Of a DNA stretch of 32,190 nt, positions 7,474-15,106 are shown piece after piece. Source of the DNA: Halobacteriales archaeon QS_6_71_20 (lineage in GTDB: Archaea > Halobacteriota > Halobacteria > Halobacteriales > Haloferacaceae). The DNA is taken from positions 15,696 through 47,885 of the forward strand of contig PXRU01000023.1 of the NCBI GenBank assembly GCA_003020945.1, given 5' to 3'. The stretch's first letter is position 1. Each line of letters opens with the position of its first letter. The notes beneath the pieces were generated by a model. It did no database searches. It worked only from the letters and a program-made list of their open reading frames with translations, and was not told the origin of the DNA. Position numbers and translations under genes: made by a program.

Positions 7474-8568
7474 ATGGACGACCGAGTGCGCGAGCACGCC
7501 GAGGTACTCGTCGACTGGAGCGCCCGCGTCGAGGCGGGCGACCAGGTCGTGATGAACGTCGCCGAGGGTGCCCACGACCTCGCGGTCGCGGTGGCCGAGG
7601 AGGTGGGGAAGCGGGACGCCACCCTCCTCACGACGTACGGCTCCGGCGAGGTGGGCCGCGCGTTCCTCCGCGCCGGCGACGACGACCGGGAGTTCGCCCA
7701 CAGCGAGCCGAAGCTGGCGATGCTAGAGGCGGCGGACGTCTACCTCAGCATCGGCGGCGGACGCAACACCACCGCGCTCGCGGACGTGGACGGCCAGCGC
7801 CGGCAGCGCTCCCGCACGGCGACCACCGAGACCAGGGAGGCGCGGATGGACACCGACTGGGTGTCGACGGTCCACCCGACGCGCTCGCTGGCTCAGCAGG
7901 CCGGGATGGCCTACGAGGAGTATCGGGAGTTCGTGTACGACGCCGTCCTCCGCGACTGGGAGTCGCTGGCCGACGGGATGGCGAACATGAAGGAGGTGCT
8001 CGACGAGGGATCGGAGGTCCGCATCGAGACGGAGCGGACGGACCTCACGATGTCCATCGAGGACCGCACCGCGGTCAACTCCGCCGCCTCGGTGGCGTAC
8101 GACTCCCACAACCTCCCCTCGGGCGAGGTGTTTACCGCCCCGCACGCGACCGAGGGGGAGGTGTTCTTCGACGTGCCGATGACCATCGACGCGACGCGCG
8201 TGAGCGGCGTCTCGCTCGCCTTCGAGGACGGCGAGGTGGTCGAGTTCGCCGCCGAGCAGGGCGAGGACGCGATCGCGGACGTGCTCGACACCGACGCGGG
8301 CGCCCGTCGCCTCGGGGAGCTGGGGATCGGAATGAACCGCGGTATCGACCGCTTCACCGATTCGATCCTCTTCGACGAGAAGATGGGCGACACGGTCCAC
8401 CTCGCGCTTGGACGCGCGTACGACTCCTGCCTGCCCGAGGGCGAGGCGGGCAACGAATCGGCGGTCCACGTCGACATGATCACGGACGTCTCCGAGGACT
8501 CGCGTCTGCTGGTCGACGGCGAGGTGGTGCAGCGGAACGGGACGTTCCGGTGGGAGGAGGGGTTCTGA
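7474..8568 (+). CDS. M29-family (thermophilic-type) metallo-aminopeptidase
   Basis: Cytosolic aminopeptidase of MEROPS family M29, releasing N-terminal residues from peptides with two metal ions. 364 aa from ATG 7474 (MDDRVREHAEV); the upstream in-frame codons are basic and not family-like. Family landmarks are NLPSGEVFTAPH, GIDRFTDSILFDEKMGDTVHLALG and ESAVHVDM, which hold the acidic and His/Asp metal ligands. A weak TATA-like CTTACG lies about 28 nt upstream, consistent with a leaderless start. A decayed copy of its C terminus is found 670 bp downstream (9238-9378), with a lipoprotein gene between. Confidence 0.92.
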   Translation: MDDRVREHAEVLVDWSARVEAGDQVVMNVAEGAHDLAVAVAEEVGKRDATLLTTYGSGEVGRAFLRAGDDDREFAHSEPKLAMLEAADVYLSIGGGRNTTALADVDGQRRQRSRTATTETREARMDTDWVSTVHPTRSLAQQAGMAYEEYREFVYDAVLRDWESLADGMANMKEVLDEGSEVRIETERTDLTMSIEDRTAVNSAASVAYDSHNLPSGEVFTAPHATEGEVFFDVPMTIDATRVSGVSLAFEDGEVVEFAAEQGEDAIADVLDTDAGARRLGELGIGMNRGIDRFTDSILFDEKMGDTVHLALGRAYDSCLPEGEAGNESAVHVDMITDVSEDSRLLVDGEVVQRNGTFRWEEGF

Positions 8569-8580
8569 AGTGTGGAAGTG

Positions 8581-9039
8581 ATGGATCGGAACGCGATATC
8601 GAGAAGAGAAGCGCTACTCGGCGCCGCGTCGGTCGTCTCCGTACTGTCCGGGTGCGCAGCGATCCGAGACGATCCGCCACGCGCCGAGATCGCGTCGGTG
8701 TTCGTGGAGAATCGATCGACCGACCCGCACCGTGTCGCGGTCGCAATCGAGCGGGAGGGGGAACTCGTCTACCTCGATTCCGTGACGGCCAGTCCCGCGG
8801 AGTGGGACGGGGACGATCTCGTTTACGAGGGTGGAGCCGAGATCGACGCGCCCGTCGACGGTCCCGGTCGGTACGCCGTCTCGGTCCGGATCGACGACGG
8901 CCCCCTCCACACCATCCCGCAGGACGAACTGGCGAGCGATGGCGGGTGCATCAGCGTTCGACCGAACATCGAGCGCGACGGCGGATTCCACTTCGAGTAC
9001 GCGTACGACAGTCAGCAGTGTGCGAGCTTGGACCGGTAG
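8581..9039 (+). CDS. Tat-exported lipoprotein of unknown function
   Basis: 152 aa from ATG 8581; two in-frame GTG codons just upstream (8572, 8578) are possible alternatives. The N terminus has a twin-arginine motif SRREALL, a hydrophobic stretch and a lipobox LSGC, so the protein is probably exported folded and lipid-anchored on the outer face of the membrane. The mature part is acidic and beta-rich (EIASVFVENRS, RYAVSVRIDDG) with two late Cys (in GGCIS and QQCAS) that could pair. This looks like the small Ig-fold-like haloarchaeal lipoproteins, but I recognise no specific family. It follows the aminopeptidase by 12 bp. Codon use is slightly less GC-rich than its neighbours, so it may be a later insertion. 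Confidence 0.75.
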   Translation: MDRNAISRREALLGAASVVSVLSGCAAIRDDPPRAEIASVFVENRSTDPHRVAVAIEREGELVYLDSVTASPAEWDGDDLVYEGGAEIDAPVDGPGRYAVSVRIDDGPLHTIPQDELASDGGCISVRPNIERDGGFHFEYAYDSQQCASLDR

Positions 9040-9237
9040 CGTGCCGCTCGATCGGGCGCGGACGGCGCACTCGTTCGTCGGCTTTCGGAGAACCCGAGCT
9101 CGGCGTCGGCGTGCGCCGGCAAGGCCGAGTGGTGCCGATGCGCGCGAGAGCGTAGACGAGTCGCGGAGCGGGTCGAGACGCTACCCGATCCATCGAACAG
9201 TGATCGGGCCGTCGTGCGTACCACCCGTCCGAACCGG
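9040..9237. other. gene-free stretch upstream of the aminopeptidase remnant
   Basis: No supported gene, repeat or RNA seen. Together with the remnant at 9238-9378 it separates the lipoprotein from priL. Confidence 0.4.
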
Positions 9238-9378
9238 TTGCGCCTCGCGCTCGGCCGAGCGTCCGGCGCCTTTCCGCCCGAGCGGGAGGGAGGCGGCGAC
9301 TCGGCGACGTACGCCGACGTGACGGTGGACGTACCCGAGGACTCGCGGCTGTCGGTCGACGGCGATGTCGTGCAGTGA
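9238..9378 (+). pseudogene. remnant of an M29 aminopeptidase C terminus
   Basis: 47 codons read LRLALGRASG then DVPEDSRLSVDGDVVQ and a stop. They align along their whole length with the end of the intact aminopeptidase (VHLALGRAYD, DVSEDSRLLVDGEVVQ). The metal ligands are lost: VHLALG has become LRLALG, and the HVD of the next motif has become YAD. The frame has no family-like start or upstream part. It is a decayed duplicate or the leftover of a recombination event. Confidence 0.8.
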
Positions 9379-9479
9379 GCCGGTGACTTCGCGTTGCGGG
9401 CTGCCGTCGTGTCTCGTACGACATTCATTCGCCGGCGGCTGCCACGACGGCCGCACGACGGGCGGGGCGGACACCGTCG

Positions 9480-9490
9480 CGCTTAACATC
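9480..9490 (+). promoter_or_regulatory. TATA-like box of priL
   Basis: GCTTAAC at 9481-9487 lies 29-35 nt before the ATG at 9516, the spacing of a leaderless haloarchaeal promoter. Confidence 0.45.
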
Positions 9491-9515
9491 GATCCGCTAC
9501 CACTGCCATCCGTTC

Positions 9516-10613
9516 ATGGAGCCGCGCCACGCCCGCTACCCCTTCTTCGCGTCGGCCCGCGAGGCCGTCCGCGGGTCGGGCGTCGACCTCGCGGCGCTGG
9601 TCGCCGACGGCGACCCCGCCGTCGACCGGGGCCGCGAGCGGGTCGAGCGCGCCCTCACCGAGGGCACCGTCGAGCCCGCGGAGCCGCTGGAGTGGGACGC
9701 CCGCGACGAGCTGCTGTCGTATCCGATCGCGCGCATCCTCGTCTCGCTTCTGGACTCCCGGGCGGCCGTCGAGAAGTACGCCGGCGCGGAGGCGCGGACC
9801 GCCCACCGCCGGTTCACCGAGGACCTCGACGCCGACCCCGACGGCGCCCGGCGCGACCCCGGACGGGTCGAGCGCGACGCGCTCCTCCGGGAGTTCGACC
9901 TCGACGGGGCGGTCCAGGTGGCGGAGCCGGAGCCCGGCCAGACCGAGGGGAAGTGGCTCTGGCTCGGCGTCGGCGCGTACCTCTCGTACGTCGACCCCGA
10001 CTGGGGCGACGACTGGCGGCTGGTCAACCGCGAGCTCGCCGACGGCGAGGTGCGCGTCGAGCGCGAGGAGCTGTACCGCCTGCTCCGGGCGGCCGTCCGC
10101 GACCGCGTCGCCGAGGGGCTCCCGTTCGACGGCGTGGGCGAAGAGCTGGCCGACGAGCTGGAGGCCGAGATCACGGACCTGCGCGACCTGCTTGCCGACC
10201 GGAGCGTCGGCGCCGACCTCGACGTCGTCGCCCCCGAGCACTTCCCCCCCTGCCTCGCCCGACTGCTCGGCCGCGCCCGCGACGGCGAGGAGCTCGGCCC
10301 GTACGGCCGCCTCTCGCTGCTGTCGTTTCTCGCCGGGCTGAACCTCGACGTCGACGACGCGGTCGCGCTCTCGGGGCTCGACCCGGAGCCGGTCGCCGAG
10401 CGGTTCGCGTACCTCCGCGACGAGTCGGGTGCCCAGTACCCGCCGCCGTCGTGTCGGACGCTCGGCGAGTACGGGCTGTGTGACAACGAGGGGAACCACC
10501 GCAGCGTCGCGCCGCACCCGCTGGAGTACTACGGCAGACAGCTCCGCGAGGCCGACGACGTCGTCGACTGGCGCGATCGTCAGGACCGCGACGTCGACGG
10601 CGTCGAGGCGTGA
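9516..10613 (+). CDS. priL: DNA primase large subunit
   Basis: Regulatory, iron-sulfur subunit of the archaeal/eukaryotic-type primase, working with PriS in primer synthesis at replication forks. 365 aa, usual length. The N terminus MEPRHARYPFFASAREAV and the helical first domain (LLSYPIARILVSLL) match the family. The C-terminal Fe-S domain shows C246 (HFPPC), C313 (PPPSC) and C322 (YGLC), followed by HPLEYY at 334-339. A fourth Cys expected shortly after C322 is not there; H328 lies near that position. PriS is not in the window. Confidence 0.93.
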   Translation: MEPRHARYPFFASAREAVRGSGVDLAALVADGDPAVDRGRERVERALTEGTVEPAEPLEWDARDELLSYPIARILVSLLDSRAAVEKYAGAEARTAHRRFTEDLDADPDGARRDPGRVERDALLREFDLDGAVQVAEPEPGQTEGKWLWLGVGAYLSYVDPDWGDDWRLVNRELADGEVRVEREELYRLLRAAVRDRVAEGLPFDGVGEELADELEAEITDLRDLLADRSVGADLDVVAPEHFPPCLARLLGRARDGEELGPYGRLSLLSFLAGLNLDVDDAVALSGLDPEPVAERFAYLRDESGAQYPPPSCRTLGEYGLCDNEGNHRSVAPHPLEYYGRQLREADDVVDWRDRQDRDVDGVEA

Positions 10614-10759
10614 GCGACCGGGGACGACCGGACCGAGGACGGTCGGATCGAGGATAGACGAACCGGGAAACGGCCGAACTATGGACGGTCAGATCGGCGA
10701 ACGGTCAGGACGGACAGACCGGCGAACGGCCGGCCCGGCCACGCCCGCGGCTCGACCGG

Positions 10760-10963
10760 TCAGCCGTCGTCGAGGTAGACGCCCGCGCCGGCCATCAGCA
10801 CGACGAACAGCGCCATCACGCCGACGATGTAGTACGCCCCCGTCCCCGTGAGGTTGTGGTTCGTCGAGAACCGGGTGCCGATGGCGACCAGGAGGGCGAT
10901 GAAGACGACGACAGCGCCGACTGAGACGGCGATCTTGCGGCGCATCTCGGCGTCGATTTCCAT
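10760..10963 (-). CDS. small two-helix membrane protein, haloarchaeal conserved type
   Basis: 67 aa from ATG 10963 (MEIDAEMRRKIAVSVG). Two hydrophobic helices, about residues 11-31 and 42-61, are joined by a short polar loop (RFSTNHNLTGTG) and end in YLDDG. This is a compact membrane protein of unknown role. It is transcribed towards priL, whose end lies about 150 bp away. I recall similar small proteins beside priL in haloarchaea but give no function. Confidence 0.75.
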   Translation of the reverse strand: MEIDAEMRRKIAVSVGAVVVFIALLVAIGTRFSTNHNLTGTGAYYIVGVMALFVVLMAGAGVYLDDG

Positions 10964-11099
10964 GCACCGGCGTTCCCGTGGACCCGGCAAAAGGGCTTCG
11001 AAGCGACCCCGAGCCGCCGGATCGGTCGCTGTCGGTCCCCGGCGGCGCGACCCCCGACCCAGGGCTTAGGTCCGTTCGGCACGTATCTCCGACGCTCAC

Positions 11100-11873
11100 A
11101 TGACACCCACACTCGCCGTGGAGCGGCCGTCCGGCCGCGACCGAGCCGACGCGAGCGACCGCGCGCGCACCGTCCTCCGGGCGGACCCCGACGACGCCGA
11201 CGCGCCCGACGCTCCCGACGGACCGGGAAGCCCCGGCGGCGGCCCGAACGCGGACCGCCGGACGGTCCGCGCCCGGACCGAACCGATGGCGGTCCACCCG
11301 CTGCGCGACGACGAGGCCTACCTCGTCGACACGGAGGGCGGCAGCTACGTCGTCGATCCGGCGCGGGAGCGGTGCGACTGTCCCGACAACGAGATCCGGG
11401 GGAAGCGCTGCAAGCACCTCCGCCGGGTCGAGCTGGAGGTCGGGATCGGCCGGGTGCCCGCGCCGGGCGAGCGCGTCGCCGCCTGCGCGGTCTGCGGGGG
11501 CGGCGTGTTCGTCCCCGTCCGCGAGACGGGCGCGTTCCTCTGTGGCGACCACCGGCCCGCCGTCGGCTCGTTCGTCCGCGACCGCGAGACCGGGAAGCTC
11601 CTCGTCGTCGTCCGAGTCACGACCGAGCGCGCCGACGAGTACGAGACCGGCGAGGGCCGACTGATCAGCGACTACGGGACCAACGCCGAGTACGGCGACC
11701 ACGAGCCCGTAGTCGAGGCCGTGTACGCCGGCAACGCTCCCGCGAGCTCCGGCCCGCTGGACGTCTCCGGCCGCAAACGATACGGCTTCCCCGCCTCGCG
11801 GCTGCGGCGGCTCGACCCCGCGGAGCGACCCGCGACACCCGTGATCGGGCTCCGTGCGGACCGGAGGAAGTAG
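11100..11873 (+). CDS. SWIM zinc-finger protein
   Basis: 257 aa. The N-terminal 60 residues are disordered and rich in Asp, Pro and Arg. A SWIM domain follows: YLVDTEGGSYVVD then C92-x-C94, nine residues, C104-x-H106 (CDC and CKH). Next comes a second probable zinc site CAVC with LCGDH at about 137-158, and a C-terminal domain with YETGEGRLISDYGTN. SWIM domains usually mediate DNA or protein contacts, so a nucleic-acid or repair role is plausible; no enzyme motif is visible. An internal ATG at 11286 (MAVHPLRDDEAYL) would give a shorter form starting right at the SWIM domain. A TATA-like CTTAGG lies about 32 nt before the ATG at 11100. Confidence 0.82.
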   Translation: MTPTLAVERPSGRDRADASDRARTVLRADPDDADAPDAPDGPGSPGGGPNADRRTVRARTEPMAVHPLRDDEAYLVDTEGGSYVVDPARERCDCPDNEIRGKRCKHLRRVELEVGIGRVPAPGERVAACAVCGGGVFVPVRETGAFLCGDHRPAVGSFVRDRETGKLLVVVRVTTERADEYETGEGRLISDYGTNAEYGDHEPVVEAVYAGNAPASSGPLDVSGRKRYGFPASRLRRLDPAERPATPVIGLRADRRK

Positions 11874-11906
11874 CGTTTTTACGCGCATCACCCCACAAGC
11901 GTCCCG

Positions 11907-12752
11907 ATGAGCGACCGGCCCCGCTTCGGCAGCACCGCCGGGCACTACACCCGCCACCGCCCCGGCTACGGCGCCACGGTGATCGACCACCTGCGCGACC
12001 GGTTCCGGCTCGACGCCGACAGCGACGCCGGCGAGCGCGACGGCAACGCTGGCGAGCATAATGGTGATCCCGAGGGTCGGGAGGTCCGCGTCCTCGACCT
12101 CGGCTGTGGGACGGGGAAACTCGCCGTCGCCCTCGCCCCGTATGCTGACGAAGCTGTCGCGGTGGACCCGAGCGCTGCGATGCTCGATGCGGCCCGCGAC
12201 CGTGCGGCCGCGGCCGGCGTCGACGGCGTCCGGACCGTCGTGGGGGACGACACCGATGTGGGACGTCTCGATGCCGCGAGCGGTCCGTTCCGGCTCACGA
12301 CGATGGGGCGGTCCTTCCACTGGATGGACGGCGCCGCGACGCTCGACCGGATCCGGGGGGTGACCGAGCCGGGCGGTGGCGTCGCGCTCGTCTCCGACGA
12401 CGAATGGCTCACGAAGGGGACCGAGGACTGGCAGGCCGCAGCCTACGCCGTCGCGGGTGAGTACCTCGACGACTCCCCGGGGCGCACCGGCCCGGTGGAG
12501 TACGACCGCACGTGGGCAGACCACCTCCGCGACGCGGGGTTCGACGACGTGTGCGTCGAGTCGGTCGCCGAGCGGCGGGAACTCGACGCTGACGCCGTCG
12601 TCGGCTACGTGCTGTCGCTGTCGTTCTGCTCGCCCGAACAGCTAGGCGAGGAGGCGACGGCGTTCGAGGCCGACCTGCGGGCGCGGCTCGCGGCGGTCGG
12701 CGGGCCGTTCACCTACGAGCGGACGGTCGAGGTGACGAGCGGATACGTCTGA
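11907..12752 (+). CDS. class I SAM-dependent methyltransferase
   Basis: 281 aa. Motif I VLDLGCGTGKLAVAL is at about residue 62, and AVDPSAAMLDAAR after it binds the SAM ribose. FHWMDGAATLDRI is typical of the UbiE/tRNA-Trm9-like small-molecule methyltransferase group (Methyltransf_11). The N terminus FGSTAGHYTRHRPGY is also family-like. Substrate unknown. An acidic insert (DSDAGERDGNAGEHNGD) precedes motif I. It converges with hjc with 6 bp between the stop codons, so the two transcripts must overlap. A T-rich TATA-like tract lies at 11874-11881. Confidence 0.88.
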   Translation: MSDRPRFGSTAGHYTRHRPGYGATVIDHLRDRFRLDADSDAGERDGNAGEHNGDPEGREVRVLDLGCGTGKLAVALAPYADEAVAVDPSAAMLDAARDRAAAAGVDGVRTVVGDDTDVGRLDAASGPFRLTTMGRSFHWMDGAATLDRIRGVTEPGGGVALVSDDEWLTKGTEDWQAAAYAVAGEYLDDSPGRTGPVEYDRTWADHLRDAGFDDVCVESVAERRELDADAVVGYVLSLSFCSPEQLGEEATAFEADLRARLAAVGGPFTYERTVEVTSGYV

Positions 12753-12758
12753 GGACCG

Positions 12759-13247
12759 TTACAGCATCTCCGCGGCCTCCTCGGCCGAGAGCACGCCCTG
12801 CTCGACGGCGTTGAGCACCTCGTCGACGCTCCGGTCGGAGTCTGTGTCCTCGCCGGCGGTCAGCAGGTCGTCGATCGTGTCGCCGTCCTCGACGGCGGTC
12901 TCCTTCTTCACGCGGTAGTTCCCGCCGTCGGTGACGTACAGGTCGTCCGGGTGGAAGAAGTACCAGTCCTCGCGGTCGAAGCGCACGCCGACCTTCGGCG
13001 CGGCGCCGAAGTTGCGCGAGAAGTAGATGAGCGCCTCCACCTCCTCCCCGCGGAGGTAGATCGGGTCGCCCGAGGAGGACTTCGCCTCGACCGCGTAGAA
13101 GCCGCGCCCGTCGCCCGCGAGCACGTCCGGCAGCTCCCGGTCGGTCGAGGAGCCGCTGGCCGGCGCGCGCATCACCGCGAAGCCGGCGTCGTCGAGCCTG
13201 TTGACGAGCTCCCGCTCCCGGCGGTCGCCCTTCGGGTTGCCCGGCAT
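12759..13247 (-). CDS. hjc: Holliday junction resolvase Hjc
   Basis: Structure-specific endonuclease that cuts four-way DNA junctions in recombination and fork repair. 162 aa. The catalytic core is complete: E13 in ERELVNRL, D41 in ELPDVLAG, and E54-A-K56 in [10 protein letters not shown], the archaeal resolvase PD-(D/E)XK set. The last 50 residues form an acidic extension with a small C-terminal helix ([22 protein letters not shown]) that resembles haloarchaeal homologues. It lies downstream of rfc and asd on the same strand, 111 bp after the asd stop. Confidence 0.94.
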   Translation of the reverse strand: MPGNPKGDRRERELVNRLDDAGFAVMRAPASGSSTDRELPDVLAGDGRGFYAVEAKSSSGDPIYLRGEEVEALIYFSRNFGAAPKVGVRFDREDWYFFHPDDLYVTDGGNYRVKKETAVEDGDTIDDLLTAGEDTDSDRSVDEVLNAVEQGVLSAEEAAEML

Positions 13248-13358
13248 GGGGGGAACTGCGCCGCTGGCGCGGATAAGCGGGGCGGTCCGGACGGACCCCG
13301 GAGTGAAAGTGAACGGGCGGCGTCGGGCGTCCGGGCGACACCACTCCGAAGCCGCCGG

Positions 13359-14016
13359 CTACTCGCGTCGGGCGACGACCGTCTCGCCGGCTCGAACCGC
13401 CTCTCGGCGGCTCACGCGGACGTCGTCGACGTCGTAGGCGGGCGGCAACACCACGTCGGCGCGCGAACCAGCCGGCGACGAGCGCCCCGTCGGTTCGTTC
13501 GCCGTCGTCGACGGCGACCGCCTCGGGTCCGTCGCCGGCGATCACCTCCCCTCCGTCCGCGTCGGCACCGTCCCCGGCGGGGCCGTCCGCGTCGCCGGCG
13601 CGGAGCGTGTACTCGAACCGCTCGTTGCGCTCGGAGTCCTTGGCGAAGGCGGGGCGGTGGGCCGCGCCGCGGTGGTCGAGCCGCGTCACCGCGCCGTCGG
13701 CGGGCGCCCGGACGACGTGGACGTCGAACGGGCTCATGAACACGCCGACGCGGACGCGGTCGCCGTCCTCGCGGATCACCGAGACGTGGCCGTCCGCCGG
13801 CGCGAGCACCCCCTCGCCCGCGGGGTCGCGCTCGGGGTCGCGGTAGAAGTACACCGAGAACGCCCCGACCGCCAGCAGGGCGACCCCCACCGGGGGGACG
13901 AGCAACAGGAACGGCGCCGCGAGCGCGAACGGCGCGAGGACGCGGCGCCGGCTGCCGGGCGCGAGGTCCGGGAGCGGGCCGGGCAGCGGCGTGGGGACGG
14001 GGGTGTCGCGACTCAC
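13359..14016 (-). pseudogene. asd: phosphatidylserine/archaetidylserine decarboxylase, disrupted by an internal out-of-frame deletion
   Basis: Would decarboxylate archaetidylserine to archaetidylethanolamine at the membrane. The frame from GTG 14016 is normal through two hydrophobic segments and the family motifs VYFYRDPERDP, APADGHV, MSPFDVHVV and RTDGALVAGWFAR. It then turns into an Arg-rich nonsense tail. The true C terminus (ADVVLPPAYDVDDV, AGETVVARRE, stop 13359-13361) continues in another frame from about 13466. Some 25 residues preceding the pyruvoyl-forming Ser are missing. The junction lies at TCGCGCGCCG (13457-13466), which would code for part of both flanking motifs (FAR and SRA), as expected for deletion at microhomology. 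It starts 7 bp after the rfc stop, so it is in that operon. A sequencing or assembly error is possible. Confidence 0.85.
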
Positions 14017-14023
14017 GCGCCCG

Positions 14024-15007
14024 TCACGCCTCCGCCGCCGCCCAGAGCGGCGTCTCGGTCGTCTCCCGGCCCGCGCCCCAGGCCGCGAGCAGGTGGGTGA
14101 GGTGGAGTCGGTCGTCGCCGCCGTCGACCATGTCGAGGTCGACCTCGCCCGCCAGCGCGTGCAGGCGGGCGACCGCGTAGCCGTCGTCGTGGAGGAGGTC
14201 GTCGAGCGTCGAGCGGGCGTCCGCCAGTTCGCCGGCCCGTGCCGCCCGGAGGGCGTCGAGCACCGCGTCGTCGGTGCCGACCTCGCCGAGCGTCTCGTAG
14301 GCGGCGCTCATCGTCACCTCGCCGTGTTCGACTGCGGTGGTCTGGGCCGACAGCACCGCCCGCCGGAGGTCGCCGCCGGCCGCGCTGGCGACGAACTCCA
14401 ACCCGTCGGGCTCGTAAGCGACGTCCTCCGCCTCGCAGATCCCCGCCAGCACGTCGATCGTCTCGTCGGTCGTCGGCGCGCGGACGGGCACCGGGAAACA
14501 GCGCGACCGGATCGGCGCGATGAGCTTCGCCGGCTGGCGGGTGGCGACGACGAACTGCGTCGTGCGGTGGTGTTTCTCCATCACCCGGCGGAGCGCCTGC
14601 TGGAAGTCCTCGCGGATCGCCTCCGCGTTGTCCAGCAGGACCGTCCTGTACGTGCCGGACACCGGCGCGTTCGCGGCCGACTCCTTCAGCACGTGATTGA
14701 TCATGTCGCGTTTCGCCATCCGGCTTCGTCCCTGCAGGAAGGCGGCGAAGCGGGGGTCCTCGCGGATCTCCTTTTTCGTGCGGCCGAAGAAGTCCGCGAC
14801 GTTGATCTCCACGAGGTCGTTGTCGGGGTCGTCGTGGGCCGCCGCGGCCAGCGCGCGCACGGCGGCGGTCTTGCCGGCGCCGGGCGGGCCCTGCACCACG
14901 AGGTTCATCGGCTCCTCGACCGCGCGGGAGAGCCGTTCGCGAACGTCCGCCTGCGGGAGGTCCGCGAGCGCGGGGGCGTGCGTATCCGTCCACAACGGGC
15001 CGTCCAT
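14024..15007 (-). CDS. rfcC: replication factor C small subunit (clamp-loader ATPase)
   Basis: AAA+ subunit of the clamp loader that places PCNA on DNA. 327 aa. Walker A GPPGAGKT is at residues 40-47, the Walker B position reads LLDNAE (Asn where DE is usual), and the SRC motif is IRSRCFPV. The collar region continues to the C terminus. The N terminus is short (LWTDTHAPALADLPQ). Haloarchaea carry two small subunits; the altered Walker B and the neighbours (asd, rnz) suggest the second one, and I take the symbol from that remembered synteny. It begins the operon rfc-asd-hjc. Confidence 0.88.
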   Translation of the reverse strand: MDGPLWTDTHAPALADLPQADVRERLSRAVEEPMNLVVQGPPGAGKTAAVRALAAAAHDDPDNDLVEINVADFFGRTKKEIREDPRFAAFLQGRSRMAKRDMINHVLKESAANAPVSGTYRTVLLDNAEAIREDFQQALRRVMEKHHRTTQFVVATRQPAKLIAPIRSRCFPVPVRAPTTDETIDVLAGICEAEDVAYEPDGLEFVASAAGGDLRRAVLSAQTTAVEHGEVTMSAAYETLGEVGTDDAVLDALRAARAGELADARSTLDDLLHDDGYAVARLHALAGEVDLDMVDGGDDRLHLTHLLAAWGAGRETTETPLWAAAEA

Positions 15008-15106
15008 TGGCGTCGGGTAGCGCCCGGGCGGGCTTGAACCCTGCCGTTCGACCGGACCGACGGTGACGGCGTCGGTGAACGCGTGGTTCGGGCGGTCGGT
15101 CGCCCG

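Noticed and set aside
12709..14016. 435-codon single protein over asd and hjc
   Set aside because: Past about residue 185 it is Arg-rich antiframe of the true asd C terminus and of hjc.
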